From: Anaerotruncus sp. G3(2012) | Lineage (GTDB): Bacteria > Bacillota > Clostridia > Oscillospirales > Ruminococcaceae | Assembly: GCF_000403395.2 (NCBI RefSeq) | Contig: NZ_KE159657.1 | Span: forward strand, 734,362-798,361 | DNA: 64,000 bases | Direction: 5' to 3' | Shown here: positions 34,973-43,759 of the stretch, in pieces | Layout of the letters: each line of letters starts with the position of its first letter | Position numbering within the stretch: position 1 is the first letter of the stretch | Translations under genes and position numbers: made by a program | Notes under the pieces: generated by a model | Databases searched by the model: none | What the model saw: the letters and a program-made list of their open reading frames with translations, nothing else | Told to the model about the DNA's origin: nothing

Positions 34973-36238
34973 ATGAAACAATATCCATGGGAGGAAGCCC
35001 AGTTTATCAATGATCTAAAAGGTCTGCTCAAAATTAGAAGTGTGAATGGAGATTGTGGTCCTGTAAGCGAGCGGGCTCCGCTGGGACAGGGCATCTACGA
35101 TGCAATCGAATATATGTTAGATCTCGGCAGAAAATTTGGCTTTCGCACCAAAAATCTCGATGGATATGCGGGCTGGATCGAGATGGGTGAGGGAGAACGG
35201 CTGGTGGCGGTCGTCGCACATCTCGATACCGTTTCGGTCGATCCGGAAGGATGGGTTGCTGATCCATTCGATGGTACTGTGATTGACGGAAAGTTATATG
35301 GGCGTGGCGTCTCGGATGATAAGGGTCCCGCGATGGTCGCACTCTACGCAATGAAGGCGATCGCTGCCAGCGGCGTAAATCTCGGCAAACGGGTGCGCCT
35401 GGTTCTGGGCGGCAGCGAAGAAGCTGGTGGATGGCGGTGTATTGAACGGTATAAAAAGACTGAAGAGCTGCCTGACTGTGCATTCACCCCGGACTCGGAG
35501 TATCCTGTGACCTTCGCTGAAAAGGGTCTGTTGCATCTGGATTTTCACCGTGACCTCGATGATTCGATCCCGCCTCTTTCGCTCCACTGTGGGCAGATGT
35601 ACAATATTGTTCCCGCATTTGCCGAAGCGGAATTTGCAGGGAAACATTATGAGGCGGAGGGACGCGCGGCCCATGCAATGGAGCCGCATAAGGGGGAAAA
35701 CGCCCTTTTGAAACTGTGCGCACAGCTCCGCGCGCAGGGGATAGAGCATCCATTCCTGTCGCTCGCCGGAATCGCGACCGCCGAGGGGCTTGGAATCGCA
35801 TTTTCGGACGAGCCTTCGGGCTGCACGACAATCAATCCCGCAATTGCTCATGTGGATGAAAAGCACGCCAGCCTTTGCTGTGACCTGCGCATTCCGGTCA
35901 CCGTTCCACTCGAACAGGTAGTCGGAGCCGCCGAAAAAGCAGCAGCGCAGTTCGGCTTTGAGACGCGCAACACTTCCTATATGCCGCCGCTCTATGTGAA
36001 AAAGGACTCCCCGCTCGTGCAGACTCTGCAAAGGGTTTTCCAGGAGTGCACCGGGACAGATCTTCCGCCCGTTTCATGCGGCGGCGGTACCTACGCGCGC
36101 GCTTTTGAAAATGCAGTCGCGTTCGGTGCACTTTTCCCGGAAGACCCGGTCACCTATCATCAGACCAATGAGTTCTGGAAGCTGGATTCGATCGGAAAAA
36201 CCTTCCAGATTATTACCAACGCAATCGAGTTGATCTGA
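34973..36238 (+). CDS. PepV/Sapep-type M20 dipeptidase
   Basis: Metal-dependent dipeptidase of the M20 family, 421 residues, cytoplasmic. Metal and catalytic motifs: VVAHLDTVSV (His near 82 with catalytic Asp), RGVSDDKGP (bridging Asp), GGSEEAGGW (general base Glu), FTPDSEYPV (Asp). The C-terminal CGGGTYARAFENAVAFGALFP holds the last ligand region. AAAGGAGCG precedes the ATG. Its own promoter and terminator bracket it; the OPT oligopeptide transporter that follows suggests a joint role in peptide use. Confidence 0.92.
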   Translation: MKQYPWEEAQFINDLKGLLKIRSVNGDCGPVSERAPLGQGIYDAIEYMLDLGRKFGFRTKNLDGYAGWIEMGEGERLVAVVAHLDTVSVDPEGWVADPFDGTVIDGKLYGRGVSDDKGPAMVALYAMKAIAASGVNLGKRVRLVLGGSEEAGGWRCIERYKKTEELPDCAFTPDSEYPVTFAEKGLLHLDFHRDLDDSIPPLSLHCGQMYNIVPAFAEAEFAGKHYEAEGRAAHAMEPHKGENALLKLCAQLRAQGIEHPFLSLAGIATAEGLGIAFSDEPSGCTTINPAIAHVDEKHASLCCDLRIPVTVPLEQVVGAAEKAAAQFGFETRNTSYMPPLYVKKDSPLVQTLQRVFQECTGTDLPPVSCGGGTYARAFENAVAFGALFPEDPVTYHQTNEFWKLDSIGKTFQIITNAIELI

Positions 36239-36255
36239 CCGGAGATTTGTGGTTT

Positions 36256-36294
36256 ACACTGCAATGCGTCGCATTGCGGTGTCATTCTTCTTTT
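36256..36294 (+). terminator. terminator after the dipeptidase gene
   Basis: ACACTGCAATGC (36256-36267) pairs with GCATTGCGGTGT (36271-36282), one mismatch, followed by a T-rich stretch. Confidence 0.7.
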
Positions 36295-36448
36295 GATGAA
36301 TCGCGCGGTAAAAATGTGGAAAAATAGGCTCGGACATGCCGTCAACCGGACTGGCAGCCATTTGAGCTGTGAAAGGAACCGTCTGATGGTTCGTTTTGCC
36401 GTACGGAACTGATCGCTCCCCTCAATCCAAAAGAAAGTGGTAAAACAG

Positions 36449-38380
36449 ATGGAGAAAAATAACTCGTTCAAACCATTCATCCCCGCTGATCGGATCGTCC
36501 CGGAATTCACCGCGACCTCGGTAGTTCTTGGAATCCTGCTCGCTGTGCTTTTTGGTGCGGCGAACGCCTATCTCGGGCTGCGGGTTGGTATGACCGTTTC
36601 GGCGTCGATTCCCGCCGCAGTGATCTCGATGGGGATTATTCGTGTATTGCTGCGCAAGGATTCAATACTTGAAAATAATATGGTGCAGACGATCGGCTCT
36701 GCTGGTGAATCGGTCGCGGCAGGCGCGATCTTTACCCTCCCGGCGCTGTTCATGTGGGCGGCCGAGTGGGGTGTCTCCAGCCCGTCCCTGATTGAAATTT
36801 CGTTGATTGCACTCTGTGGAGGTCTGCTCGGGGTTCTCTTCATGATCCCTCTGCGCAAGGCCCTGATCGTACAGGAGCATGGCGTCCTTCCTTATCCGGA
36901 GGGAACCGCCTGCTCGGAAGTACTGCTCGCCGGGGAACGCGGTGGTTCCCAGTCCACCACGGTTTTTGCCGGCCTTGGCATCTCAGCAGCCTATAAATTT
37001 ATTGCGGATGGCCTGAAGCTTTTTCCGAGCAAGGTCAACTACGATCTCAAAAGCTATAAAGGTGCCGCAGTTGGGATTGATGTCCTGCCCGCGCTGCTCG
37101 GCGTCGGGTACATCTGCGGACCCCGCATCTCCTCCTATATGATGGCGGGCGGTATCCTGAGCTGGTTGGTTCTGATGCCGCTGATCTCGCTGTTTGGCGG
37201 GGTGTCGATTATCTTTCCCGGCACAGACCCGGTCTCCACGATGGATCCCTCGACACTCTGGAACAACTATATCAAATATATTGGAGCGGGGGCGGTAGCA
37301 ACCGGCGGCATCCTGAGTCTCGCAAAATCGCTGCCGCTGATCGGCCGGACCTTTCTGCAATCGGTTCAGAGCTACAACCGGGGCCCCTCTTCCAAAAGTT
37401 CGCTGCGCACCGATGATGACCTGCCGATGCGGCTGATTGCAGTCATCATCTCGGTCGTTATCATCGTTATCTGGCTGGCGCCTGCCATCCCAGTGACCCT
37501 GCTTGGAGCAGTTGCAATCGCTCTGTTCGGTTTTTTCTTTGCGACAGTCTCCGCGCGGCTGGTGGGCTTGGTCGGATCGTCCAACAATCCGGTCTCGGGC
37601 ATGGCTATCGCGACCCTGCTGCTCTCCACCATCCTGCTGAAATATACCGGAGATGTTGGGCGACATGGCATGAGCGGCGCAATCGCGATCGGGTCGGTTA
37701 TCTGTATCATCGCGGCAATCGCGGGGGATACCTCCCAGGACCTGAAAACCGGCTATATCCTCGGCGCGACTCCCAGAAAACAGCAGATCGGGGAGCTGAT
37801 CGGAGTGGTTGCCGCCTCACTGGCACTTGGCGGTGTGCTCTATCTGCTGAATGCCGCATGGGGATTCGGATTGACAGAGCTGCCCGCCCCGCAGGCGATG
37901 CTGATGAAGATGGTGGTAGAAGGGGTCATGAACGGGAACCTTCCATGGACACTGGTGTTTGCCGGTGCAGGTATCGCGGTGGGGCTTGAAATTCTGCGGA
38001 TTCCGGTGCTCCCGTTCGCGGTCGGGCTTTACCTGCCGATCCACCTCAGTGCACCGATCATGGCGGGCGGCCTGCTCCGCCTCTGGTTTGAGCGTCGGAA
38101 GGCTCGCTCGGACGAGGCACGCAAAGATGCGATTGACAGCGGTATTCTCTACACCTCCGGTATGATTGCCGGGGAAGGGCTGGTCGGTGTTTTGCTTGCG
38201 GTGTTTGCGGTTATCAAAGTCGGTGTAGACTCCCTCGGTGAGCCGGTCTATCTTGACGCAGTGCTTGACCTTTCAGAAAAACTTTCCCTTGGCAGTATTG
38301 GTTCCCTCGTCTTTTTCGTGCTTTTGATTCTGTCGGTGCTTAAATTTTCGATCTGGCGCAAAGCGAGCCGCATTGGTTGA
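36449..38380 (+). CDS. OPT family oligopeptide transporter
   Basis: Polytopic membrane transporter, 643 residues with about 15-16 helices, of the OPT family (peptides or metal-chelates). Family-typical are the N-terminal PEFTATSVVLGILLAVLFGA, AANAYLGLRVGMTVSASIPA and the SSNNPVSGMAIATLL motif near residue 380. The start is uncertain between ATG at 36449 and GTG at 36437; the ribosome binding site is weak. It ends 4 bases before the PqqD-like gene. Confidence 0.93.
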   Translation: MEKNNSFKPFIPADRIVPEFTATSVVLGILLAVLFGAANAYLGLRVGMTVSASIPAAVISMGIIRVLLRKDSILENNMVQTIGSAGESVAAGAIFTLPALFMWAAEWGVSSPSLIEISLIALCGGLLGVLFMIPLRKALIVQEHGVLPYPEGTACSEVLLAGERGGSQSTTVFAGLGISAAYKFIADGLKLFPSKVNYDLKSYKGAAVGIDVLPALLGVGYICGPRISSYMMAGGILSWLVLMPLISLFGGVSIIFPGTDPVSTMDPSTLWNNYIKYIGAGAVATGGILSLAKSLPLIGRTFLQSVQSYNRGPSSKSSLRTDDDLPMRLIAVIISVVIIVIWLAPAIPVTLLGAVAIALFGFFFATVSARLVGLVGSSNNPVSGMAIATLLLSTILLKYTGDVGRHGMSGAIAIGSVICIIAAIAGDTSQDLKTGYILGATPRKQQIGELIGVVAASLALGGVLYLLNAAWGFGLTELPAPQAMLMKMVVEGVMNGNLPWTLVFAGAGIAVGLEILRIPVLPFAVGLYLPIHLSAPIMAGGLLRLWFERRKARSDEARKDAIDSGILYTSGMIAGEGLVGVLLAVFAVIKVGVDSLGEPVYLDAVLDLSEKLSLGSIGSLVFFVLLILSVLKFSIWRKASRIG

Positions 38381-38384
38381 GCCG

Positions 38385-38744
38385 ATGGCCAGACAGAAGC
38401 AGAATTATCTGGATTTTATCCCCTGTAGGAACCCGTCTTTTTCCTGGGAAAAGGGCGAAGACGGAATGGTGACAGTCACAGTGGTGCATACCGGTTTTTT
38501 TGACCGGATTGCGCAGTTTCTGGGGCGTCCGAAGCAGAGCCGGATTGCGCTCGACCGGTATGGCAGCTTTGTCTGGGAGATGATCGACGGAGAGCGGTCG
38601 GTCTATGCCATCTCGGAGGCGGTGCGGGAGCAGTTCGGGGAACAGGCGGAACCGCTGCTGCCGCGGTTGATCCGGTATTTTGAAATTTTAAGAGAACATC
38701 GTTTCATCGACTGGGATGAAAAAAGAGAAGGGATTCGACGGTAA
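38385..38744 (+). CDS. PqqD-like (peptide chaperone-fold) protein
   Basis: A 119-residue soluble protein with the PqqD pattern: SRIALDRYGSFVWEMIDGER near residue 54, then SVYAISEAVREQFGE and a final LREHRFIDW. PqqD proteins present peptides to modifying radical-SAM enzymes, but none is encoded nearby. ATG at 38385 with no clear ribosome binding site, so translational coupling to the transporter gene is likely. The last codons lie inside the terminator stem. Confidence 0.82.
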   Translation: MARQKQNYLDFIPCRNPSFSWEKGEDGMVTVTVVHTGFFDRIAQFLGRPKQSRIALDRYGSFVWEMIDGERSVYAISEAVREQFGEQAEPLLPRLIRYFEILREHRFIDWDEKREGIRR

Positions 38745-38764
38745 ACCGTCGAATCCCTTTTTTG
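38728..38764. terminator. bidirectional terminator overlapping the PqqD-like stop codon
   Basis: AAGGGATTCGACGGT (38728-38742) pairs perfectly with ACCGTCGAATCCCTT (38745-38759), then TTTTT. The stop codon TAA occupies 38742-38744, so the loop is 2 bases in this drawing and 4 if the last pair opens. It also serves the convergent minus operon. Confidence 0.85.
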
Positions 38765-38770
38765 GTGCAT

Positions 38771-39634
38771 TCATGAAACCAGGATGCCGTTCAACATTTC
38801 GAATAGGCCGATATCGGTCGAGGACTGTCCGTTTTCACCAAACAGGACTGTAACCTCCTCGCCGATTGATTCGGGTGTCCCGGGAAAGATGATCCATTGT
38901 TCAGAGCTCCCATCCCGGATGATTGTCAGGTTGATCGAAGGACTGCCTTCTCGTTTTTCGATCAGGTCGTCGGTGTCGGAAAGGGGGGAGAGCGTTTCCA
39001 ACATAGAAAGGATCGGCCCGACCGCCGCTTGTTCGCTTAGCTCTTTCTCACCATAACTCGTGTTGCTGACCAGTTTGATCGAAACCCTGGATTCCTCTGC
39101 GGAGGAAGTTTCCGGTTCTTTTCCGGCATTCATTTTCTGGCGCTTAAAGAGGTCATACGGGTTGGTGACGCCGATGGCCTGTTCCTCCGAGTCATTCCCC
39201 ATATAGATCAGATCATTGCCAGTTGCAACTTCAAAGTAAATCTCTCCGACCTGGTCCGCAGTAAACCCCTCAAAATCGACCGTATCCACAGTCAGCGTGA
39301 CCTGCATATTGTCGACTTTACAGCCTCCTTCGAAATGCCCCAGATAGTTGAGCAGATTCGCAGTAAAACGGAATGTCCCATCCGCATAGATTTCCAGGGC
39401 AGGGTAGTTCTGCGGTTCCACACCGCGCACTTCGAAGGTATAGCTGCCTACCACAGCAGGCAGCTCGGAAAGCTCCTCCTCGGGAGGATCGTCCGGCTGC
39501 GGTTCGGCTTGACTGCTGCCCGTCGGTTCGGGGGAGACGGAAGCCGCCTGAGCAGGATTTTCACTGCGGGAGCTGCACGCCGAAAGAACAAACAGTATCA
39601 GCAGAACAGCAGCCATTATTTGTATTTTTTTCAT
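38771..39634 (-). CDS. lipoprotein of unknown function
   Basis: 287 residues with a clear lipoprotein signal (MKKIQIMAAVLLILFVLSAC; lipobox LSAC), a Pro/Glu/Ser-rich linker (about 25-65), then a beta-rich region beginning VVGSYTFEVRGVEPQNYPAL and a second domain after residue 170 with VSIKLVSNTSYGEKELSEQA. It does not match a family I can name. AAGGGGA precedes the ATG at 39634. Last gene of a five-gene minus operon. Confidence 0.85.
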   Translation of the reverse strand: MKKIQIMAAVLLILFVLSACSSRSENPAQAASVSPEPTGSSQAEPQPDDPPEEELSELPAVVGSYTFEVRGVEPQNYPALEIYADGTFRFTANLLNYLGHFEGGCKVDNMQVTLTVDTVDFEGFTADQVGEIYFEVATGNDLIYMGNDSEEQAIGVTNPYDLFKRQKMNAGKEPETSSAEESRVSIKLVSNTSYGEKELSEQAAVGPILSMLETLSPLSDTDDLIEKREGSPSINLTIIRDGSSEQWIIFPGTPESIGEEVTVLFGENGQSSTDIGLFEMLNGILVS

Positions 39635-39666
39635 GCTGGATTCCCCTTTGTACAGAAAAGATGGAT

Positions 39667-40824
39667 TCAAGATTTTGAGAGAAACCGGAAAATGCGGGTT
39701 GTTTTGATGTCGATCGCCTTGACAGGACACATCTCATGGCAGCAGAAGCAGTGGATACAGCTGGAAAGGTCGATCTTTGCCCTGCGGTTTTCAAGCACAA
39801 TCGTTTTTGCAGGGCAGCTTTCGGCACATCTTCCGCAGCCAACGCAGTCTTTCCCGCGCACCTGCGGGCGAGGGGCGAGGCGCGGTTCCAGCCGGCGAAT
39901 CAGTCCGGCGAGTGGGCGCGGCACATTTCCTGTAAAATCAAGCGTTTTGCTCGCGGGCATGACGAAATCAGTCACTGCACAGGAGAGCGCATCCGGGTCC
40001 CCGGTAAGCTTGACCTGTTCCCAACAGGCGGGGCATAGTCCCCGCTCAACCGCATCCGCCAGCATTGGAACCTGCCCAGGCCCCAGGCCGATCAGATGCG
40101 CCATCATCAGGTCGAGGGCATAAAGACCATCCCCCACAGCGGCAGCGGTCAGTCCGATGTGCCGCCTGCTGCCGCCGGTCGGACCGTCCCCCTCCATCGC
40201 GTCCACCGCATCCACCAGAGTCAGCGACGGCCTGACCAGCAGGGATAGGTCGACCAGCATCTGCGCGAACTGCCTCCCGTCCGGGAACCGGTAGTGGAGC
40301 TGCGGCTTGAGCAGCCCTGGAATGCAGCCAAACAGGTTTTTGATCCCGCAGGAGAGGGTAGTCATGCAGTGGGTTTTCAGTTTGCAGAGGTTGATAACCA
40401 CATCCGCGCCCGCAATCGGGTCGATCAGATCGAATGCGCGGCAGAGCCGGCCTTCTTCGTACCGCACTGTCCTCGAACCGCAGGAAAGGTTCAGTGCGAC
40501 CCCGCACCGCTCTGCGACCGCCTTCATCCCGGTCTGTTCATAATTTGCAGCGAGCACCTGCGGGGTGTAAAGACCGCCGGGGCTGTCGGCAATGGTGATG
40601 TCCGACACGCCCATGGCCTGGATTGACCGGATCACTGCCTCCACTACAACTGGGTTGGTGGTTGCCGTCCGGTCGGGGCGGCAGCGCATAATCAGGTTTG
40701 GCTTTACCACAACTTTGGAACCAGGGTCAATCCGGAAGTCCAGCAGGTCCAGGTGGCGCCGAACCGCTTCCAGCATCTGCGGAAGGTCGTAAGATTCAGT
40801 TTTGCTGAGCGAAACTGGTTTCAT
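39667..40824 (-). CDS. DUF362 domain protein with two [4Fe-4S] motifs
   Basis: 385 residues. The N-terminal DUF362 domain (about 1-300) includes VVVKPNLIMRC, TIADSPGG and INLCKLKTHCMTTLSCGIKN. The C-terminal ferredoxin domain has CVGCGRCAESCP and CIHCFCCHEMCP. Such proteins are common in anaerobes and are of unknown role; electron transfer is likely. The ATG at 40824 is 6 bases after GGAG. It lies between the Nif3-like gene and the lipoprotein in one operon. Confidence 0.9.
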   Translation of the reverse strand: MKPVSLSKTESYDLPQMLEAVRRHLDLLDFRIDPGSKVVVKPNLIMRCRPDRTATTNPVVVEAVIRSIQAMGVSDITIADSPGGLYTPQVLAANYEQTGMKAVAERCGVALNLSCGSRTVRYEEGRLCRAFDLIDPIAGADVVINLCKLKTHCMTTLSCGIKNLFGCIPGLLKPQLHYRFPDGRQFAQMLVDLSLLVRPSLTLVDAVDAMEGDGPTGGSRRHIGLTAAAVGDGLYALDLMMAHLIGLGPGQVPMLADAVERGLCPACWEQVKLTGDPDALSCAVTDFVMPASKTLDFTGNVPRPLAGLIRRLEPRLAPRPQVRGKDCVGCGRCAESCPAKTIVLENRRAKIDLSSCIHCFCCHEMCPVKAIDIKTTRIFRFLSKS

Positions 40825-40845
40825 ATGCTTCTCCAATTCGTTCTC

Positions 40846-41598
40846 TTAGATGACGGTCGCGGGATCAGCGTCACTGCGGGCAATTGCAACAGCATCTCCA
40901 CCCAACGCATCCCGCACCAGTCCGGACAGATACCCCAGTACATGATGCTCGGTGCCATAATGCCCTGCGTCGATCAGGGTGATCCCACGATGTACGGCTT
41001 CGAGCATCACGCTGTGCTTGACATCACCGGTCACGAACGCCTGTGCGCCGCTTGCAATGACCTCTTCCAAACAGCTTCCGCCGCTTCCGCCGCAGACTGC
41101 GACCCGTTCGACCGCCTGCCCGCCGTCGCAGTACCGCACTGCGGGAAGCTCCAACATGCGCTTCACATAATAGGCGAATTCGGGTGGAGTCATCCCGCGT
41201 TCGACAGTCCCGACCCGCACCATGTGGTCGGGCGGAAGCGTTTCTACCCCGGACAATGCAAGTTTTTCGGCAAGGATGTCATTTACACCGCCCCGAGCGA
41301 TGTCCAGATTGGTATGCGCACTGATAACCGACAGGTTTTCGCGCACCAGTTTCCAGACCAGCAGGTCGGAAGTCACCCGTTTGAGTGGGGAATAGATCAC
41401 CGGATGGTGGGTGACAATCAGGTTCGCGCCTCTGGATACCGCCTCGGAGATCACTTCGTCGGTCACATCGAGCGCAACCAGCGCACCGTTTACCTCTTCG
41501 GAAGGGTCGCCGACCAGAAGGCCGGGATTGTCGAATTCCATTGCCAGCGAGAACGGTGCGGCCTGATCAATTTTATTGTATACGTCTTGTATGGTCAT
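40846..41598 (-). CDS. Nif3-like dinuclear metal-centre protein
   Basis: 250 residues, the short YbgI-type form without the inserted domain of Bacillus YqfO. Metal ligands: HHP of LIVTHHPVIYSP near residue 63, AHTNLD near 95, and the C-terminal DAGHYGTEHHVL near 212. Forms toroidal hexamers in relatives; activity unclear. Starts 4 bases inside trmK. The trmK-nif3 pairing is conserved in Firmicutes. Confidence 0.93.
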   Translation of the reverse strand: MTIQDVYNKIDQAAPFSLAMEFDNPGLLVGDPSEEVNGALVALDVTDEVISEAVSRGANLIVTHHPVIYSPLKRVTSDLLVWKLVRENLSVISAHTNLDIARGGVNDILAEKLALSGVETLPPDHMVRVGTVERGMTPPEFAYYVKRMLELPAVRYCDGGQAVERVAVCGGSGGSCLEEVIASGAQAFVTGDVKHSVMLEAVHRGITLIDAGHYGTEHHVLGYLSGLVRDALGGDAVAIARSDADPATVI

Positions 41599-42311
41599 TT
41601 TTTACACCTGCTTTCCAATTCTGTCAGTAAAGTTCGGTATGACATATATTCTTCCCGGTTTTGGGCGCTGGCAGACAGCCCCTCCACCTTTTCCCGCACC
41701 TGCCGCGTGACCTTTTCGAGATAGTTTATCGCTGCGGGGCGGCTGTCCTGCCAGAGCAGGCCGGTATATGCCTCGATCTGGGAAGGGTGGCGCACCTTCC
41801 CAGTATAGGCTGTCTGCAAGACTGTATATGGGAATCCGCCGGCTTCCGCCGGTTCTTCCCGCAGGATATCGAATCCGTTTTCCCACAGGCTGCGCCGGAG
41901 GCGTTCGGTTTTGGTCATCGGCTGAAGCAGAAACCGCAGAGCCGGGTCGCGGGTCCAGCTTTGGGTGGACAGAATCTCCCAGATGAGATCGCCGCCCATT
42001 CCGGCGATTACAATGTCGTCCACCTCGCCCGGATGCAGCCCCGAAAGCCCATCGCACAAAATCAGCTTCACGCGGTCCGATACGCCGTATTCCGACAGCG
42101 AACAAGCCGCTTTATCAAGCGGCTTGCGGTTAATATCGCACGCAAATCCAGATAGAATCCGCCCACTGGCGGCAAGCCACGCGATCAGGTGGCCATGATC
42201 GGTCCCGATATCGGCGCACCGTACCCCCGGACGCACCAATGAAGCGATCGCAGAAAGGCGGGCATCGAGTTTGGGCAGGCGGAGCGCCGTTGGTTCAACC
42301 TGCATGGGCAT
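41595..42311 (-). CDS. trmK: tRNA (adenine-22-N1)-methyltransferase TrmK
   Basis: Methylates A22 of tRNA with S-adenosylmethionine; 238 residues. SAM-binding motif I is CADIGTDHGHLIAWLA near residue 32. The motif IVIAGMGGDLIWEIL near 98 and LLQPMTKTERLRRSLWENGF near 128 are characteristic. Starts at 42311 or 42305 (both ATG), overlapping the DUF1858 gene by up to 17 bases. Confidence 0.93.
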   Translation of the reverse strand: MPMQVEPTALRLPKLDARLSAIASLVRPGVRCADIGTDHGHLIAWLAASGRILSGFACDINRKPLDKAACSLSEYGVSDRVKLILCDGLSGLHPGEVDDIVIAGMGGDLIWEILSTQSWTRDPALRFLLQPMTKTERLRRSLWENGFDILREEPAEAGGFPYTVLQTAYTGKVRHPSQIEAYTGLLWQDSRPAAINYLEKVTRQVREKVEGLSASAQNREEYMSYRTLLTELESRCKK

Positions 42312-42489
42312 TCAGCCTTTTCAGGAGCGCTTCGCAGTCGACCCCATGTACCATGCAGGCTTCCTCGATGGATTCGCCGCGCGAGGCCGGGCATCCCAGA
42401 CAGTGCATCCCCATTTCCATAAAATATTTCGAGAGGGATAGGTCCTGATCGAGCGCTTCACCGATCAGGGTCTCTTTGGTGTATTTCAT
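42295..42489 (-). CDS. DUF1858 domain protein
   Basis: A 64-residue protein, essentially only the DUF1858 domain: LIGEALDQDLSLSKYFMEMG then MHCLGCPASRGESIEEACMVHG. The CXXC is typical and suggests redox or metal binding; the family is often linked to hybrid-cluster or other redox proteins in anaerobes. The ATG at 42489 has AGGAGGTTG upstream. First gene of the DUF1858-trmK-nif3-DUF362-lipoprotein operon. Confidence 0.88.
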   Translation of the reverse strand: MKYTKETLIGEALDQDLSLSKYFMEMGMHCLGCPASRGESIEEACMVHGVDCEALLKRLNAHAG

Positions 42490-42569
42490 CCGAACAACCT
42501 CCTGTTTTTGATTTCCCTGTGGGTCATGGACGTGTTTGCTGCGTCGGAAACATGCCCCCTGTCCCAACC

Positions 42570-42598
42570 ATTGTACCATGAAGAATCTGGTTTTACAA
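42570..42598 (-). promoter_or_regulatory. promoter of the DUF1858-trmK operon
   Basis: On the minus strand: TTGTAA (42593-42598), 17-base spacer, TACAAT (42570-42575). Confidence 0.65.
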
Positions 42599-42672
42599 CC
42601 GGTTGCGGATATCATCTCTTTTCCCATTCGTGTCGATAATGCCGGACACCAGGAACCTTTTGCCCGACATCC

Positions 42673-42706
42673 AAGACGGCTGTTTCGATTTTTCAAACAG
42701 CCCCTA
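42673..42706 (-). repeat. 34-base terminator-like hairpin repeat (copy 2)
   Basis: Matches 8917-8950 at 32 of 34 positions, with two transitions. On the minus strand it starts with the stop codon TAG of the ancestral small membrane-protein gene and folds as GGCTGTTT ... AAACAGCC. Confidence 0.7.
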
Positions 42707-43010
42707 ATCTTTTTTGTCCTTAATTGCTCTTAGAACCCGTATTCACAACCATTCGACACCGTCTGAGCGGGTCTTTTGCAGGCCTGCCGCGTTGAAAAAT
42801 CTTGCAATACACAAAGTATTGTCTGCGTTTTTTCGCCTTGCAGGGCAACAAAATCCCTCGCCCATCCGGCATCCTCTGATTATGAATACAGGTTCTTAGA
42901 ATAAAGCCGCCCATAATCGCAATCGGAATGGAAACAGAAAAAGAAACAGGTTCGAGAAATGCCCCGAGAGCACCACCTAAAATGGTACATATTATTGCAA
43001 TAATAATCAT
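42704..43010 (-). pseudogene. small membrane-protein gene disrupted by a MITE
   Basis: The minus strand from 43010 has GGGGGAT, then an ATG and the reading frame MIIIAIICTILGGALGAFLE..., a two-helix membrane protein. After GGFIL the frame enters the MITE at 42895. Removing the 163-base element plus one TTA target copy joins the frame to LRAIKDKKD and a TAG at 42704-42706, giving a 46-residue protein. With the insertion the frame instead reads through the element and stops at about 42720, so the natural C terminus is replaced. Whether the altered protein is made is unknown. Confidence 0.75.
42733..42895. mobile_element. 163-base MITE with 19-base terminal inverted repeats
   Basis: Ends are GAACCCGTATTCACAACCA (42733-42751) and the complement of GAACCTGTATTCATAATCA (42877-42895), 16 of 19 matching. 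It is flanked by a TTA direct repeat (42730-42732 and 42896-42898), the likely target duplication. No transposase is encoded, so it must be mobilised in trans. A 50-base deletion derivative lies at 57213. Confidence 0.82.
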
Positions 43011-43166
43011 AACAATCCCCCATAACGCTTGATTCGTCAGTTTGATTTTATCACAACCAACAGAGAGGCGCAAGAATCAATGGATGAAATTACCGGTTTG
43101 CAGGCTCGGCTCCGCAGGTCACAGATTTCCTACCCATGTTTCAGGTTCGGGAATACACGCATCCTC

Positions 43167-43196
43167 TTGCAACCTGCCTGGCAAATCTGATATAAT
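43167..43196 (+). promoter_or_regulatory. promoter of the PNPOx-like/ispD/ispF unit
   Basis: TTGCAA (43167-43172), 18-base spacer, TATAAT (43191-43196), 71 bases before the first ATG. Confidence 0.75.
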
Positions 43197-43267
43197 AAAG
43201 AAAAATGTACAACATACCGTCACTTTAGCGGGAGTGACGATCGGGAATTTTGGAAAGGGTGGGCTGG

Positions 43268-43738
43268 ATGAGACGAGCCGAACGGATGGTTTCCCAGGGA
43301 GAGGCGCGCAGGCTGCTCGACAGCAGCAGTTATGGAGTTCTTTCGCTGGTTTCGCCGGATGGGCAGCCGTACGGGGTACCGGTCAATCATGTCTATGTAC
43401 CGCAGGATAATGCGGTTTATATCCATTGTGCGCAGGAGGGGCAGAAGCTCGATTTTCTGCGGGAAAACCCGAAGGCATCCTTTACGGTGGTGGGTTCGGG
43501 GCAGGTCATCGAGGAGAAGTTCACCACCCGCTATGAAAGCGCGATCGTGCAGGGGAGAGCGTCGCTGGTCGAGGAAGAGGCGGAGAAAGTGCGGGCGCTT
43601 GAGCTGCTCTGCGGCAGACTGACCCCGTCGATGGCGGAAACACAGAACGCCTATATTCGGGCATCCCTTTCGAAAGTGGCGGTGATCCGTCTGGAAATCC
43701 GGGAGATCACTGGCAAGCGGAACCGCGCGGGTGGATGA
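43268..43738 (+). CDS. pyridoxamine 5'-phosphate oxidase-fold flavoprotein (NimA-like)
   Basis: A 156-residue split-barrel protein. The N terminus MRRAERMVSQGEARRLLDSS and the core YGVLSLVSPDGQPYGVPVNH are typical of the FMN-binding PNPOx-like group that includes 5-nitroimidazole reductases (Nim). No ability to act on drugs can be inferred. The ATG at 43268 is chosen over an upstream ATG lacking a site; ribosome binding site GGGTGG is modest. ispD follows after 21 bases. Confidence 0.85.
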   Translation: MRRAERMVSQGEARRLLDSSSYGVLSLVSPDGQPYGVPVNHVYVPQDNAVYIHCAQEGQKLDFLRENPKASFTVVGSGQVIEEKFTTRYESAIVQGRASLVEEEAEKVRALELLCGRLTPSMAETQNAYIRASLSKVAVIRLEIREITGKRNRAGG

Positions 43739-43759
43739 AACGATGGGAGGAGCGGAAGG

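Noticed and set aside
42714..42899. 61-codon plus-strand frame inside the MITE
   Set aside because: Its ends are the element's inverted repeats; no ribosome binding site and no transposase likeness.
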